A program made the position numbers and the translations under genes. A DNA stretch of 42,999 nt from contig SKXS01000071.1 of the NCBI GenBank assembly GCA_007128345.1, forward strand, positions 1 through 42,999. The letters run 5' to 3'. Positions 1-6,945 of the stretch are shown in pieces. Numbering within the stretch: the first letter of the stretch is position 1; every line of letters starts with the position of its first letter. Below the pieces are notes generated by a model. That model was not told the origin of the DNA and did no database searches. It worked only from the letters and a program-made list of their open reading frames with translations. The DNA is from Spirochaetia bacterium (GTDB lineage Bacteria > Spirochaetota > Spirochaetia > PWKH01).

Positions 1-14
1 CAGTGCGATTTGTT

Positions 15-44
15 ATAATAGGGGTGAAAATACTCTGTTGTCAA
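15..44 (-). promoter_or_regulatory. Promoter firing left out of the window
   Basis: On the minus strand TTGACA (44 to 39) is followed after 18 bases by TATTAT (20 to 15). This is a near-consensus vegetative promoter whose start site would fall at about position 8, so it should drive a gene lying left of the window. It sits beside the transposase relic, in AT-rich sequence. Confidence 0.5.
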
Positions 45-114
45 GGTTTTTCACTGATTTTCAACAAAAAAGACCTTCATTTTACTATGCAATAATTTCT
101 TTTAATACAGCACA

Positions 115-769
115 TTATCCATCATAGACTGGGGTGCGCAATATAGCATAGTGATGCATCATATACTTGAAGAAGTTTTTCTGGGACCACCGGCTAAATA
201 ATCGTCCGGCATCCTCACCTGCCAACCCCTCATACACCGTACTGATCAGACTCGTCTGATGAGCACTCGAGGTAAGCTTCCGGACCTCCCGTACCCACAT
301 GCTTTCCTGATCCAATCCAACTGCCTTGTTCTGCCAGCTTCATCCATACGCGCTCTCCTCCCGGCAGAGCTACCTCCACTTCCTCAAACCATGCCTCCGG
401 CCAGGGTTCCTGGGGAAACTTCCGGTAAGTAATACAGCTGATTCTATGCTGAGTCCACATTTCCTGAAAAAAGGCAGGAGAATAGCCTTCCTGATCAAAA
501 ATTAACGTAAAGCGGCTTTTCCACCGATTGCTCTGTAAGCATGCATCAGTGGGCTGGTTCGGTACTTCCTTCAGCAGCCGGGGAACACTATACTGAGCTT
601 CGTTCATGGCTTGACTATTGGATCTCTCTTTCTGGCGAACCCAAGACAACAAAGATGTGGACTTTATTCTCGGTGATAATACAGCAATTGAGGTAAAACC
701 TACGTCAAACCCATCACAACGGCATCTGAAGAACCTCCTGGAGATCAAAACCGAAGGCAATGCAAGCAT
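115..769 (-). pseudogene. Decayed transposase, frameshifted
   Basis: Two overlapping minus-strand frames read as consecutive parts of one transposase-like protein. The upstream part (769 down to about 300) contains RFTLIFDQEGYSPAFF, ITYRKFP and W-rich stretches that I recognise from DDE-type transposases of uncharacterised IS families. The downstream part (315 down to 115) continues with WVREVRKLT, HQTSLIST and GRLFSRWSQKNFFKYMMHHY. The switch between frames near 300-315, after a GSWIG motif, indicates a one-base frameshift. The C-terminus appears truncated, since the second frame ends soon after the MMHHYAI motif. Further N-terminal remnants may extend to about 960 in broken frames. No terminal inverted repeats or target duplication were identified. 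The family assignment is from memory of motif resemblance, so the exact IS family is left open. Confidence 0.6.
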
Positions 770-1046
770 CTGCTGCTAATATGCACCACACTCCTCGTAG
801 GCTTACGGGTGTGGAAATCCTGCTGCTGAAGCTCTTTCTTCGGCGCCTCTGGGAGGGGGGGATACTCCTGACAGAGCCGCAGCCGTATAGACGAGAGCAG
901 TTCCTCGCTTCAGGAATTGGCCTTGCGAATTCACGGGCAGTTTTATCCTATGCTAAAAACGTCTTATAACGATACACAGCCGTTCATATACATGGGCATC
1001 ATCGTGAGAACATGCATCATGTACTTCTGCATGCGGCTTTGGGATG
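770..1046. other. Non-coding remnant between transposase relic and EamA gene
   Basis: No intact gene is supported here. A 69-codon open frame on the plus strand (760-969) has no family resemblance and no convincing ribosome binding site. The minus strand holds short broken frames that are probably the decayed N-terminal part of the neighbouring transposase. The segment also lies downstream of the EamA gene, but I saw no clear hairpin terminator. Confidence 0.4.
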
Positions 1047-1955
1047 CTATCCCAGGGCTACCATGACCAGGCCTGTAAGTATGAGGAGGGTGCCTGCCAG
1101 CTTGGGCGGGGTCATCCGTTCCCCCAGGAGCATCATGCCGAGAAATGTTCCTATGGGGAGACTGAGCTGTCTGAAGGCAACGACATAAGAGACGTTTCGT
1201 GCGAATCCCAATGCTATGAGCACCAGACAGTAGGCGCCGATGATCCCGATGCCGGCAATACATGCTGAGCGCAGTTTCAGGAGCTTTGCCTCCCGGACAA
1301 TGCCGGATGGTCCCTTCATGCACAAGCCCAGCATGATCAGGAATGCTGAAGTGGTCAGCGATTCAAGGGCTGAATAGATGACCGGTGCGTGGAGCGAGGC
1401 AACTGCCGGGTCAAGAGCTCCACGAAAATGAGCCAGGGCCGCATCATCTACCAAGGAGTATCCTACAGTCCCCGCAGCTGCCAGGAGCGCCCAGGCCATC
1501 CAGCGGTTTCCAGTCCGGGAGAATGACAAAGAGCGGAATGATTTTTGGGGTAAGAGCAGAATTCCCGCGGAGATGATGACCATGCCGGAAAGCGCCTGAG
1601 GATGTACTGCCTCTCCCGTGCCGAGAATCAGGGATACGGCAGGCACGATGAGCACCGGCAGAGCCCGGGCTGTAGGATAGGCGGCAGAGAGGTCCCCCGT
1701 CTCATAGGCTTTTCCCAGTCCTATGAGGTAGACTGCCTGAAAGAGACCTGCGGGGATGAGCATGCGTGCTGCAGCAGCGGGCATAAGCCTGAGGCTTCCG
1801 CTGAAGGCTGCCAGGAAGGGAATAAGCATCATCCCGCCCATGGCCGATGCCGCGGCAAAGAAGAGCAGGGCGCCCTGCCTGGACTTGCCCAGGTAGTTCC
1901 ACGATGCGTGAACCACCGCGGAGAGGGTCACCAGGAGTATTGCGGTCATCGACAT
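1047..1955 (-). CDS. EamA/DMT-family transporter
   Basis: This 302-residue, very hydrophobic protein has the layout of the drug/metabolite transporter superfamily: about ten membrane segments in two EamA repeats. The first repeat ends near the ETGDLSAAYPTARALPVL stretch (about residues 85-102), a typical DMT signature. The second starts near residue 150. It should be a plasma-membrane exporter or importer of a small metabolite; the substrate cannot be read from sequence. It is the last gene of a three-gene minus-strand unit, and its start overlaps the preceding TIM-barrel gene. The ATG at 1955 is preferred because AGGA lies 10 bases upstream. An ATG at 1949 would give a 4-base ATGA overlap instead. 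The neighbouring sugar-isomerase-like genes suggest the transported compound may be a sugar or sugar derivative (inference only). Confidence 0.8.
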   Translation of the reverse strand: MSMTAILLVTLSAVVHASWNYLGKSRQGALLFFAAASAMGGMMLIPFLAAFSGSLRLMPAAAARMLIPAGLFQAVYLIGLGKAYETGDLSAAYPTARALPVLIVPAVSLILGTGEAVHPQALSGMVIISAGILLLPQKSFRSLSFSRTGNRWMAWALLAAAGTVGYSLVDDAALAHFRGALDPAVASLHAPVIYSALESLTTSAFLIMLGLCMKGPSGIVREAKLLKLRSACIAGIGIIGAYCLVLIALGFARNVSYVVAFRQLSLPIGTFLGMMLLGERMTPPKLAGTLLILTGLVMVALG

Positions 1956-2842
1956 GGAACGCCCATCCTCAGATGCTCATCATATGCCTGCTTCCACAGG
2001 CGGTTGAACTTGAGCCCCTTCATGCGGGTGTCCTCGAGGAAAGCGACGAGGGGGAGGTCAGGGGGCATCTCCACCTCAAGAGTCACGGGTTTCTCCTGGG
2101 GGTAGGGTGACCGGGCTATGACGCGGGCCACATGATCCCATATGGTGCTCCATGTGAAGGGCGGGGCATGCTCATCCTCCATGCCGCGGTTGTCGCTTAT
2201 GTGGACCATGCACAGTCTCCTGGAGGCAAGGTCCTCGTCACGTACAGCCGCCTTCTCTCCCAGGATGATCGAGTGGGCAGGGTCCCAGCAGAATCCCAGG
2301 GAAGGGAAGGAATCAAAAAACTCCTCTATGGTGTCATATGAGGTGAGTGCATAGTCTTTTTCACCTGCCGCCTGGTACAGGTTCTCCAGTGCTATCATGA
2401 TCCCATACAGCTGAGCATGCTCCGCTATTTCATGCATGCTCTGGAGGCCGCGACGGCGCAGCAGCAGCAGGTCCTCTTCAGGGAAGCGCCTTACAGGAGG
2501 ATGGAGGGTGACCGTGCTGCCGCCGAGGAGGGAAGTGAACCGTATGCGGTTCTTCACCAGCGCAATCCCGGCGCGTCGCTCATACTCAACAGGGGAGTAC
2601 CAGCATTTCTCCTTTCCTGCGCTTCCATGGGTGTCGCTCAGCTTGATCCCTGAGGCGGCCATGAACTCCCCGGCAAACTCAATTTCGGCGTCATCGTAGA
2701 GAAAGTCTGTGTTCCACTGGTGTCCCCACATGATGCGGGTAAAACCGGCATCTCCTGCAGCAGCGAGGAATGTGAAAGGTGAACCGGTTCCGCCAGCTGC
2801 ATCGCTGTTAATGCACAGATGGTCATACCCGGCGGAAGTCAT
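1946..2842 (-). CDS. TIM-barrel sugar isomerase/epimerase-like protein (copy 2)
   Basis: This protein of about 298 residues belongs to the xylose isomerase-like (AP endonuclease 2) TIM-barrel superfamily of sugar phosphate isomerases, epimerases and endonuclease IV relatives. Family-type metal ligands are likely among the motifs IALENLY, GFCWDPAHS, CMVHISDN and VTLEVEMP. It is clearly paralogous to the gene immediately upstream: SPVEYER-AG--LVKNRI, PPFTWS-IWD/E and SPYP/R-KP-TLEV occur at the same places in both. I choose ATG at 2842 because it overlaps the upstream TGA as ATGA and has GAGAGG about ten bases before it. A GTG at 2854 would add four residues. Substrate unknown; the pairing with an EamA transporter suggests a small carbohydrate pathway (inference). 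Confidence 0.8.
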   Translation of the reverse strand: MTSAGYDHLCINSDAAGGTGSPFTFLAAAGDAGFTRIMWGHQWNTDFLYDDAEIEFAGEFMAASGIKLSDTHGSAGKEKCWYSPVEYERRAGIALVKNRIRFTSLLGGSTVTLHPPVRRFPEEDLLLLRRRGLQSMHEIAEHAQLYGIMIALENLYQAAGEKDYALTSYDTIEEFFDSFPSLGFCWDPAHSIILGEKAAVRDEDLASRRLCMVHISDNRGMEDEHAPPFTWSTIWDHVARVIARSPYPQEKPVTLEVEMPPDLPLVAFLEDTRMKGLKFNRLWKQAYDEHLRMGVPCR

Positions 2843-3711
2843 TGCGCGCAGCACCTCTCGAAGAGCTCAATGAACCTGAGCCCCTTTTCGTGGACTTCGC
2901 TGAGGAAAGTCCGGTGGTCATTGCCGTTGTTCTTCGCGTTGACTTCCAGGGTAAAGGGTTTGTCCCTGCGGTAGGGAGACGATGCAATCACTTCAGCAAT
3001 GCGCTCCCATATGCCGCTCCAGGTAAAAGGAGGGGAGTGCCGGTCATAGTCACCCTGGTTGTCCGTAAGGTGGACCATGCACAGCCGTTCCAGGGCAATC
3101 CGCTCAGCCCTCTTGAAGGACTCATCACCCAGGAGAATACAGTGGCCGGTATCCCAGCAGAATCCAAGGTACGAGGACTCAAAGCGCTCCAGGTAGTACT
3201 CAATGGTATCGTAGTTCTCAAGGACCGTATCGAACTCCTTGGTCCTGCTGTTTCGGAAGAGGTTTTCCAGGGCAATCCGGACCCCCCTGCTTAAGGCAAA
3301 GGACTCCAGTTCCATAAGGCTTCTAAGGCCCTGTTCTCGGCAGACCGGCAGGAGCTTCTCGTCATGAACGATGCAGGGATGGAGCACCAGGAATTCGCCG
3401 TCCAGGATGGAGGTCATCTCTATCCTGTTCTTCACCAGCTCAACGCCGGCTAGCCGTTCATACTCCACGGGTGAGTAGATGCTCTTCTCAACACCGATTG
3501 ATCCGTGGATGTCCTCAACAGCCATACCCAAGGTCTGCAGATGCGATGCGACGGCTTGAATTTCAGGTTCCGTGTAGATGAAGTCGGTATTCCAGTGATG
3601 CGCCCACATGACATGGGAAAATCCCGCACGCTTCGCGTCGGTAAGAGCGTTCAGGGGGTATCCTTCAGGTGTGCCGCAGTAGCTTGAATTAATGCATAAT
3701 GGTTGGGTCAT
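2839..3711 (-). CDS. TIM-barrel sugar isomerase/epimerase-like protein (copy 1)
   Basis: This 290-residue protein is the first gene of the minus-strand unit. It is a xylose isomerase-like TIM-barrel protein with IALENLF (glutamate ligand type), GFCWDTGHCILLG (Asp/His ligand type), CMVHLTDNQG and FTLEVNAKNNG near the C-terminus. These fit the usual Glu-Asp-His-Glu metal site of the superfamily. The start MTQPLCINSS follows GGGAGAACACC, giving a reasonable ribosome binding site. It is closely similar along its whole length to the following gene, so the pair looks like a tandem duplication that has since diverged, with different HxP-region and loop residues. The family includes hexulose-phosphate epimerases, inosose isomerases and endonuclease IV; none can be chosen from sequence alone. 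It has no signal peptide, so it should be cytosolic. Confidence 0.8.
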   Translation of the reverse strand: MTQPLCINSSYCGTPEGYPLNALTDAKRAGFSHVMWAHHWNTDFIYTEPEIQAVASHLQTLGMAVEDIHGSIGVEKSIYSPVEYERLAGVELVKNRIEMTSILDGEFLVLHPCIVHDEKLLPVCREQGLRSLMELESFALSRGVRIALENLFRNSRTKEFDTVLENYDTIEYYLERFESSYLGFCWDTGHCILLGDESFKRAERIALERLCMVHLTDNQGDYDRHSPPFTWSGIWERIAEVIASSPYRRDKPFTLEVNAKNNGNDHRTFLSEVHEKGLRFIELFERCCAQ

Positions 3712-3825
3712 GGTGTTCTCCCTGTCATATCTAGTGATTGCATGGACATTTTACATGGCTTTTCCTGCAGAGTACAGACCCTGCAGGTGGTGCTTACTTC
3801 CTTTTCCTCATGATTTCATGGTAGT

Positions 3826-4527
3826 ATGCAGGTCATGGAGATCATGCGCGATCGTATAGCTGAAGTACTGGAGATCATTGCACAGGCCGAGCGGGCCAGC
3901 GGCAGGCCGAGCGGTTCTGCAGCCCTCATGGCGGTAACTAAGAACCGGAGCATCCGGGAGATCCATGAGGCCGCATCATGCGGCATTACCCTCTTTGGGG
4001 AGAACCGGGTCCAGGAGCTTGCAGGCAAGGCATCAGATCTGCCTGAAGGCATCTCCATGCACATGATCGGCGCACTCCAGTCGAACAAAGCAGCCAAGGC
4101 GGTGGAGCTGAGCGACTGCATCCAGTCGGTGGACCGAGAGAAGATCCTGGTACGCATCGACCGCTGCGCATTGCAGACTGATAGGATCATGGATATCATG
4201 GTGGAGGTCAACACATCGGGTGAGCCTTCCAAGCATGGAGTGGAGACTGAAGATGATCTCATGCGCCTCATAGAGCGCTCCCTCTCTTGTCAGTCGGTGC
4301 GGCTTACGGGGCTTATGACCCTGGGACCCCTAAGCGGGGATGAGGCTGCAATCCGGGGTTCATTTGCCAAACTCAGGCAGCTCCGGGAGCGTGTGGAGGC
4401 ATCCTTTGGGGAACTGGGAGGCCTCATGCTTTCCATGGGCATGAGCGGCGACTTCGCGATTGCGGTGGAGGAGGGATCAGATCTGGTGCGGGTGGGAACC
4501 GCCATATTCGGGAGGGCCCATGGCTAA
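3826..4527 (+). CDS. YggS-family PLP-binding protein
   Basis: This protein of about 230 residues is of the YggS/PROSC (PLPBP) family, which binds pyridoxal phosphate and maintains B6 and amino-acid homeostasis without a known catalytic reaction. Diagnostic stretches are LMAVTKNRS (the PLP lysine), LFGENRVQE, MHMIGALQSNKA, VEVNTSGEPSK, GLMTLGPL and LSMGMSGDF at the expected places. The family fold is a single TIM-like barrel. The start is uncertain: ATG at 3826 has no clear ribosome site, and ATG at 3844 (MRDRIAEVLE) matches the usual N-terminus of the family. It is followed by, and overlaps, a small exported protein gene and then the RluD-type gene, so the three are probably co-transcribed. 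Confidence 0.92.
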   Translation: MQVMEIMRDRIAEVLEIIAQAERASGRPSGSAALMAVTKNRSIREIHEAASCGITLFGENRVQELAGKASDLPEGISMHMIGALQSNKAAKAVELSDCIQSVDREKILVRIDRCALQTDRIMDIMVEVNTSGEPSKHGVETEDDLMRLIERSLSCQSVRLTGLMTLGPLSGDEAAIRGSFAKLRQLRERVEASFGELGGLMLSMGMSGDFAIAVEEGSDLVRVGTAIFGRAHG

Positions 4528-4807
4528 ACGAATACTTACTCTTCTGTGCATCATGCTGCTCGCGTTTCCGGTATGTGCCTATGAGCCCTACCGGCAGGAC
4601 GAGTTTCCCCAGTGGTCTCACGACCTGAGGCGAGGCGAGATCATTTTCCTCGGGTCTCTTCCCATCACCTACGGAGTCTCCACCCTTGCCTACCGCCTGG
4701 TACTGGCTGACGGGGGGGAGAACCAGCGCATCAGGCTCGTGACTGCCCTGTCGCTCTCCCTGGGCATTGCCGCGGCGGATTTCATCCTGGGGAGAATCGG
4801 CAGGTGA
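4520..4807 (+). CDS. Small exported or membrane protein, function unknown
   Basis: I do not recognise a characterised family. The 95-residue product starts with MAKRILTLLCIMLLAFPVCA, a signal peptide with a plausible cleavage after VCA. A short hydrophilic part (EPYRQDEFPQWSHDLRRGE) follows, then two hydrophobic segments at about residues 40-58 and 72-90 that may be membrane helices. The chosen ATG at 4520 lies inside the end of the YggS gene with GGAGGG just upstream. A longer frame starting at 4460 would have no signal peptide at its N-terminus. Its stop overlaps the start of the pseudouridine synthase gene by four bases (GTGA). The clean signal peptide, the overlaps on both sides and the size support a real gene. 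I believe similar proteins occur beside rluD-like genes in other spirochaetes, but this is from memory. Confidence 0.7.
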   Translation: MAKRILTLLCIMLLAFPVCAYEPYRQDEFPQWSHDLRRGEIIFLGSLPITYGVSTLAYRLVLADGGENQRIRLVTALSLSLGIAAADFILGRIGR

Positions 4808-5733
4808 ACCGGCATGCTGTCACTGTTGATCTTGACGGACCTCCTCTTCGCGTCGATGTGTACCTATGTGATACCCTCAGTCTCTTTCCCCGCAGCCAGC
4901 TGGCAAAGCGCAATGCGGTCATACGCATGAACGGGCGCGAGGTCAAACCTTCGAGGAAGGTGAAGTCAGGGGATGTGGTGGAAATTCTCTGGGATGAGCT
5001 TCCTGAACTCAGTATTGAACCGGAAGAGGTGCCCCTTCGGGTTATATACGAGGATGACGATGTGGTCGTCATTGACAAGGATGCGGGCATGGTGGTGCAT
5101 CCGGGGGCTGGGCAGCACCACGGGACGCTCCTCCATGGGCTGCTCTACCGCTGGAAGGAGGTCGGAGAATCCTTCGGTGATCACCTGCGGCCAGGGATTG
5201 TGCACCGCCTGGACAAGGAGACATCGGGGGTCATCATCACGGCCAAGCATCCAGGTGCGCATGAGTTTCTCTCCCGGCAGTTTCATGACCGGCTGACAAG
5301 AAAGATATATATAGCTGTTGTCCAGGGCGGGCCTCCGGAAGATCAGGGCGAGGTGGTCACTGCGATTGCCCGTGATGTGCATGACCGCAAGCGGTTCACC
5401 GTTCTGCCTGCAGGTTCATCCCGGGGCCGTTTTGCAAAGACCTGCTACCGGGTGCTGAGATACCAGGGGGGGACCACCCTCATGCGGCTGCGGCCGGTGA
5501 CTGGAAGGACCCACCAGCTGCGGGTCCACATGAAGCATCTGGGATGCCCGATTTCCGGGGATGAGCTCTACGGGAAGCGCGGTGCGTACGGACTGCTTCT
5601 GCACGCCTTCAAGCTGAAGATCGCCCTTCCCTGTGATGGCAGGGCGAGGACCTTCACCTCCCCGATGCCGCAGCGCTTCAAGGCTTTCCTCAGTGATGTA
5701 CCTGCTGGTAATATTCGAAAATATCCGGGTTGA
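4804..5733 (+). CDS. RluA/RluD-family 23S rRNA pseudouridine synthase
   Basis: The 309-residue protein has an N-terminal S4 RNA-binding domain (about residues 14-75) followed by a pseudouridine synthase domain. The catalytic Asp lies in the motif HRLDKETSG (about residue 138), with VIDKDAGMVVHPG before it and RPVTGRTHQLRVHMKHLG after it. This order is that of RluD, RluC and RluA, enzymes that isomerise specific uridines in 23S rRNA or tRNA. The S4 domain and length favour the RluD/YlyB subgroup, but the target position cannot be decided here. The start codon is GTG at 4804, overlapping the preceding stop by four bases. Its 3' end overlaps the convergent MBL-fold gene by 44 bases, so no separate terminator can lie between them. 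Confidence 0.92.
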   Translation: MNRHAVTVDLDGPPLRVDVYLCDTLSLFPRSQLAKRNAVIRMNGREVKPSRKVKSGDVVEILWDELPELSIEPEEVPLRVIYEDDDVVVIDKDAGMVVHPGAGQHHGTLLHGLLYRWKEVGESFGDHLRPGIVHRLDKETSGVIITAKHPGAHEFLSRQFHDRLTRKIYIAVVQGGPPEDQGEVVTAIARDVHDRKRFTVLPAGSSRGRFAKTCYRVLRYQGGTTLMRLRPVTGRTHQLRVHMKHLGCPISGDELYGKRGAYGLLLHAFKLKIALPCDGRARTFTSPMPQRFKAFLSDVPAGNIRKYPG

Positions 5734-6274
5734 AGAGCTTCTCCGCCTTGAGGGTTGTCGGCGGGCCGTGTCCGGGAAAGATGAGGTAGGTCTCATCCAG
5801 GGGCATGAGCCGTTCCATGATGGACCGCATGAGCAGCGACCGTGAGAGCTCATTGGTCGTGTTGCCGATGAACCCGCATGTGAGCACGTCACCGGTGAAA
5901 AGCGCCTTGCCGATCCTGTATACCAGCGAGTCCGATGAGTGCCCCGGCACATGGATCGCCTCGACGGCAATCCCGTTGAGGGTGACCACCTCCTTGTGGG
6001 ATATCACATGGACCGGATAGTCCAGAATCGCCATGCTGTTCGCGTAGATCTCCGCATCATAGATCTTCTTGATCACCTTTATGCCGCTTATATGCGCTTC
6101 ATGGCGGTGAGTGAGCAGGATATAGCGGATGTAGTAGCCGTTTTCCTCTATGATCTTCAGGAGCTCCACGTCCATGACGCCGGGGTCGATGACCATGGCG
6201 TCGCCCCCATCCTGGTTGCCCACGAGATAGGAGTTTGAGAATCCGACTACGGAGAAGTGAAAGAATATCTTCAT
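5690..6274 (-). CDS. Metallo-beta-lactamase-fold hydrolase with altered metal motif
   Basis: This 194-residue protein is of the glyoxalase II-like branch of the MBL superfamily. The fold is marked by DGGDAMVIDPG (22-32), LLTHRHEAHISG (53-64), HVPGHSSDSL (108-117), LFTGDVL (125-131) and FPGHGPPTTL (166-175). Metal ligands His56, His58, His61, His112, Asp129 and His169 are present. The Asp of the canonical THxHxDH motif is Ala60, so the second metal site lacks its usual bridging ligand partner. The protein may therefore hold one metal or use another residue. It lies two bases downstream of the pentapeptide-repeat gene and is surely co-transcribed with it. It has no signal peptide. The substrate is unknown; hydroxyacylglutathione hydrolase activity should not be assumed. 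Confidence 0.85.
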   Translation of the reverse strand: MKIFFHFSVVGFSNSYLVGNQDGGDAMVIDPGVMDVELLKIIEENGYYIRYILLTHRHEAHISGIKVIKKIYDAEIYANSMAILDYPVHVISHKEVVTLNGIAVEAIHVPGHSSDSLVYRIGKALFTGDVLTCGFIGNTTNELSRSLLMRSIMERLMPLDETYLIFPGHGPPTTLKAEKLFNPDIFEYYQQVHH

Positions 6275-6276
6275 GA

Positions 6277-6864
6277 TTAGGTCCGGGTAAAGACCGCCTC
6301 CTCATAGTTTGAGTACTTGAAGTTCACTTCAGACCGTTCACTTCCCACGAAGTAGCTCTTGGTGAGGTTGCAGTCCCTGAATGTTACCGAAGAGAGACTG
6401 GCATTGGTGAAGTTAGAGAAATAGAGGTCTGAGTCATCAAAAGAGCAGTCGACTGCGTTGATGCCGAGAAAATTGCAGTGCAGGATATCGCTTCCCGAAA
6501 AGTCGCAGGAGGTGAACTCGCTTCCGGCAAATACGCAGTACTTCAGGGTAATGTCGGTGAACCTGCATCGGATGAACTTGGAGAAGTCGAAGAAGCTCAG
6601 CTGCACAAAGGATTCGGAGAAATCGCAGTCTACATATACATTGCTTGCCATATTTGAGGCGTACATCCGGCTGCCGGACATATTATGGTCTCTGATGAGG
6701 GCATGGGTCATGCTGACGGACCCGACGATCTCATGGTGCTCCAGCGAACGGATCACCGCATCGCGCAGTTCATCAGGGCTCTGTGCGTGCTTGAGGCAGT
6801 GGTCGCTTCCTGTGACGGCAATACGTGTGCATCCCGTGGTTGTGCATCCCTTGAATGAAAACAT
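6277..6864 (-). CDS. Pentapeptide-repeat protein with N-terminal Cys/His knuckle
   Basis: From about residue 60 onward this 195-residue protein is a run of degenerate pentapeptide repeats with Phe, Leu or Cys at the central position and Ser, Cys or Asn before it (for example CDFSES, CRFTD, CDFSGSD, CNFLG, CSFDDSD, SNFTNAS). They should form a right-handed quadrilateral beta-helix. Before it, Cys7, Cys12, Cys23 and His26 form a C-x4-C-x10-C-x2-H set that could bind zinc, then a short helical stretch. The start ATG at 6864 has no Shine-Dalgarno sequence. A promoter ends six bases before it, which suggests a leaderless transcript. It precedes the MBL-fold gene by two bases. Function unknown; pentapeptide proteins act as scaffolds or DNA mimics in some cases, but nothing here points to topoisomerase protection. 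Confidence 0.8.
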   Translation of the reverse strand: MFSFKGCTTTGCTRIAVTGSDHCLKHAQSPDELRDAVIRSLEHHEIVGSVSMTHALIRDHNMSGSRMYASNMASNVYVDCDFSESFVQLSFFDFSKFIRCRFTDITLKYCVFAGSEFTSCDFSGSDILHCNFLGINAVDCSFDDSDLYFSNFTNASLSSVTFRDCNLTKSYFVGSERSEVNFKYSNYEEAVFTRT

Positions 6865-6898
6865 ATACCAAAGGTATCAGAAATGTCGATGTTGTCAA
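6865..6898 (-). promoter_or_regulatory. Promoter of pentapeptide/MBL pair, apparently leaderless
   Basis: On the minus strand TTGACA (6898 to 6893) is separated by 16 bases from TACCTT (6876 to 6871), which keeps the most conserved TA...T positions of a -10 box. Six bases then lead to the ATG at 6864, so transcription should start at or next to the start codon. No purine-rich ribosome site exists. The sequence between contains an ATACC-TTT-GGTAT inverted repeat (6865-6877) overlapping the -10 box, a possible operator. Confidence 0.5.
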
Positions 6899-6918
6899 TA
6901 TAAAAGATTCAGTATAGA
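6892..6918 (+). promoter_or_regulatory. Probable rsgA promoter sharing its -35 with the divergent promoter
   Basis: TTGTCA (6892-6897) is followed after 15 bases by TATAGA (6913-6918). The spacing is short, so the promoter may be weak. Its -35 box lies on the complement of the TTGACA used by the divergent promoter, so the two would compete for polymerase. A good ribosome site, GAGGAGG, lies near 6936-6942 in front of the rsgA ATG. Confidence 0.4.
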
Positions 6919-6945
6919 GTAGTTCAGCAGAACTGAGGAGGCGTC

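Noticed and set aside
3764..3787. Repeated CCTGCAG elements before the YggS gene
   Set aside because: The repeats are short and self-complementary by nature; no loop or T tract supports a terminator, and no operator pattern is seen.
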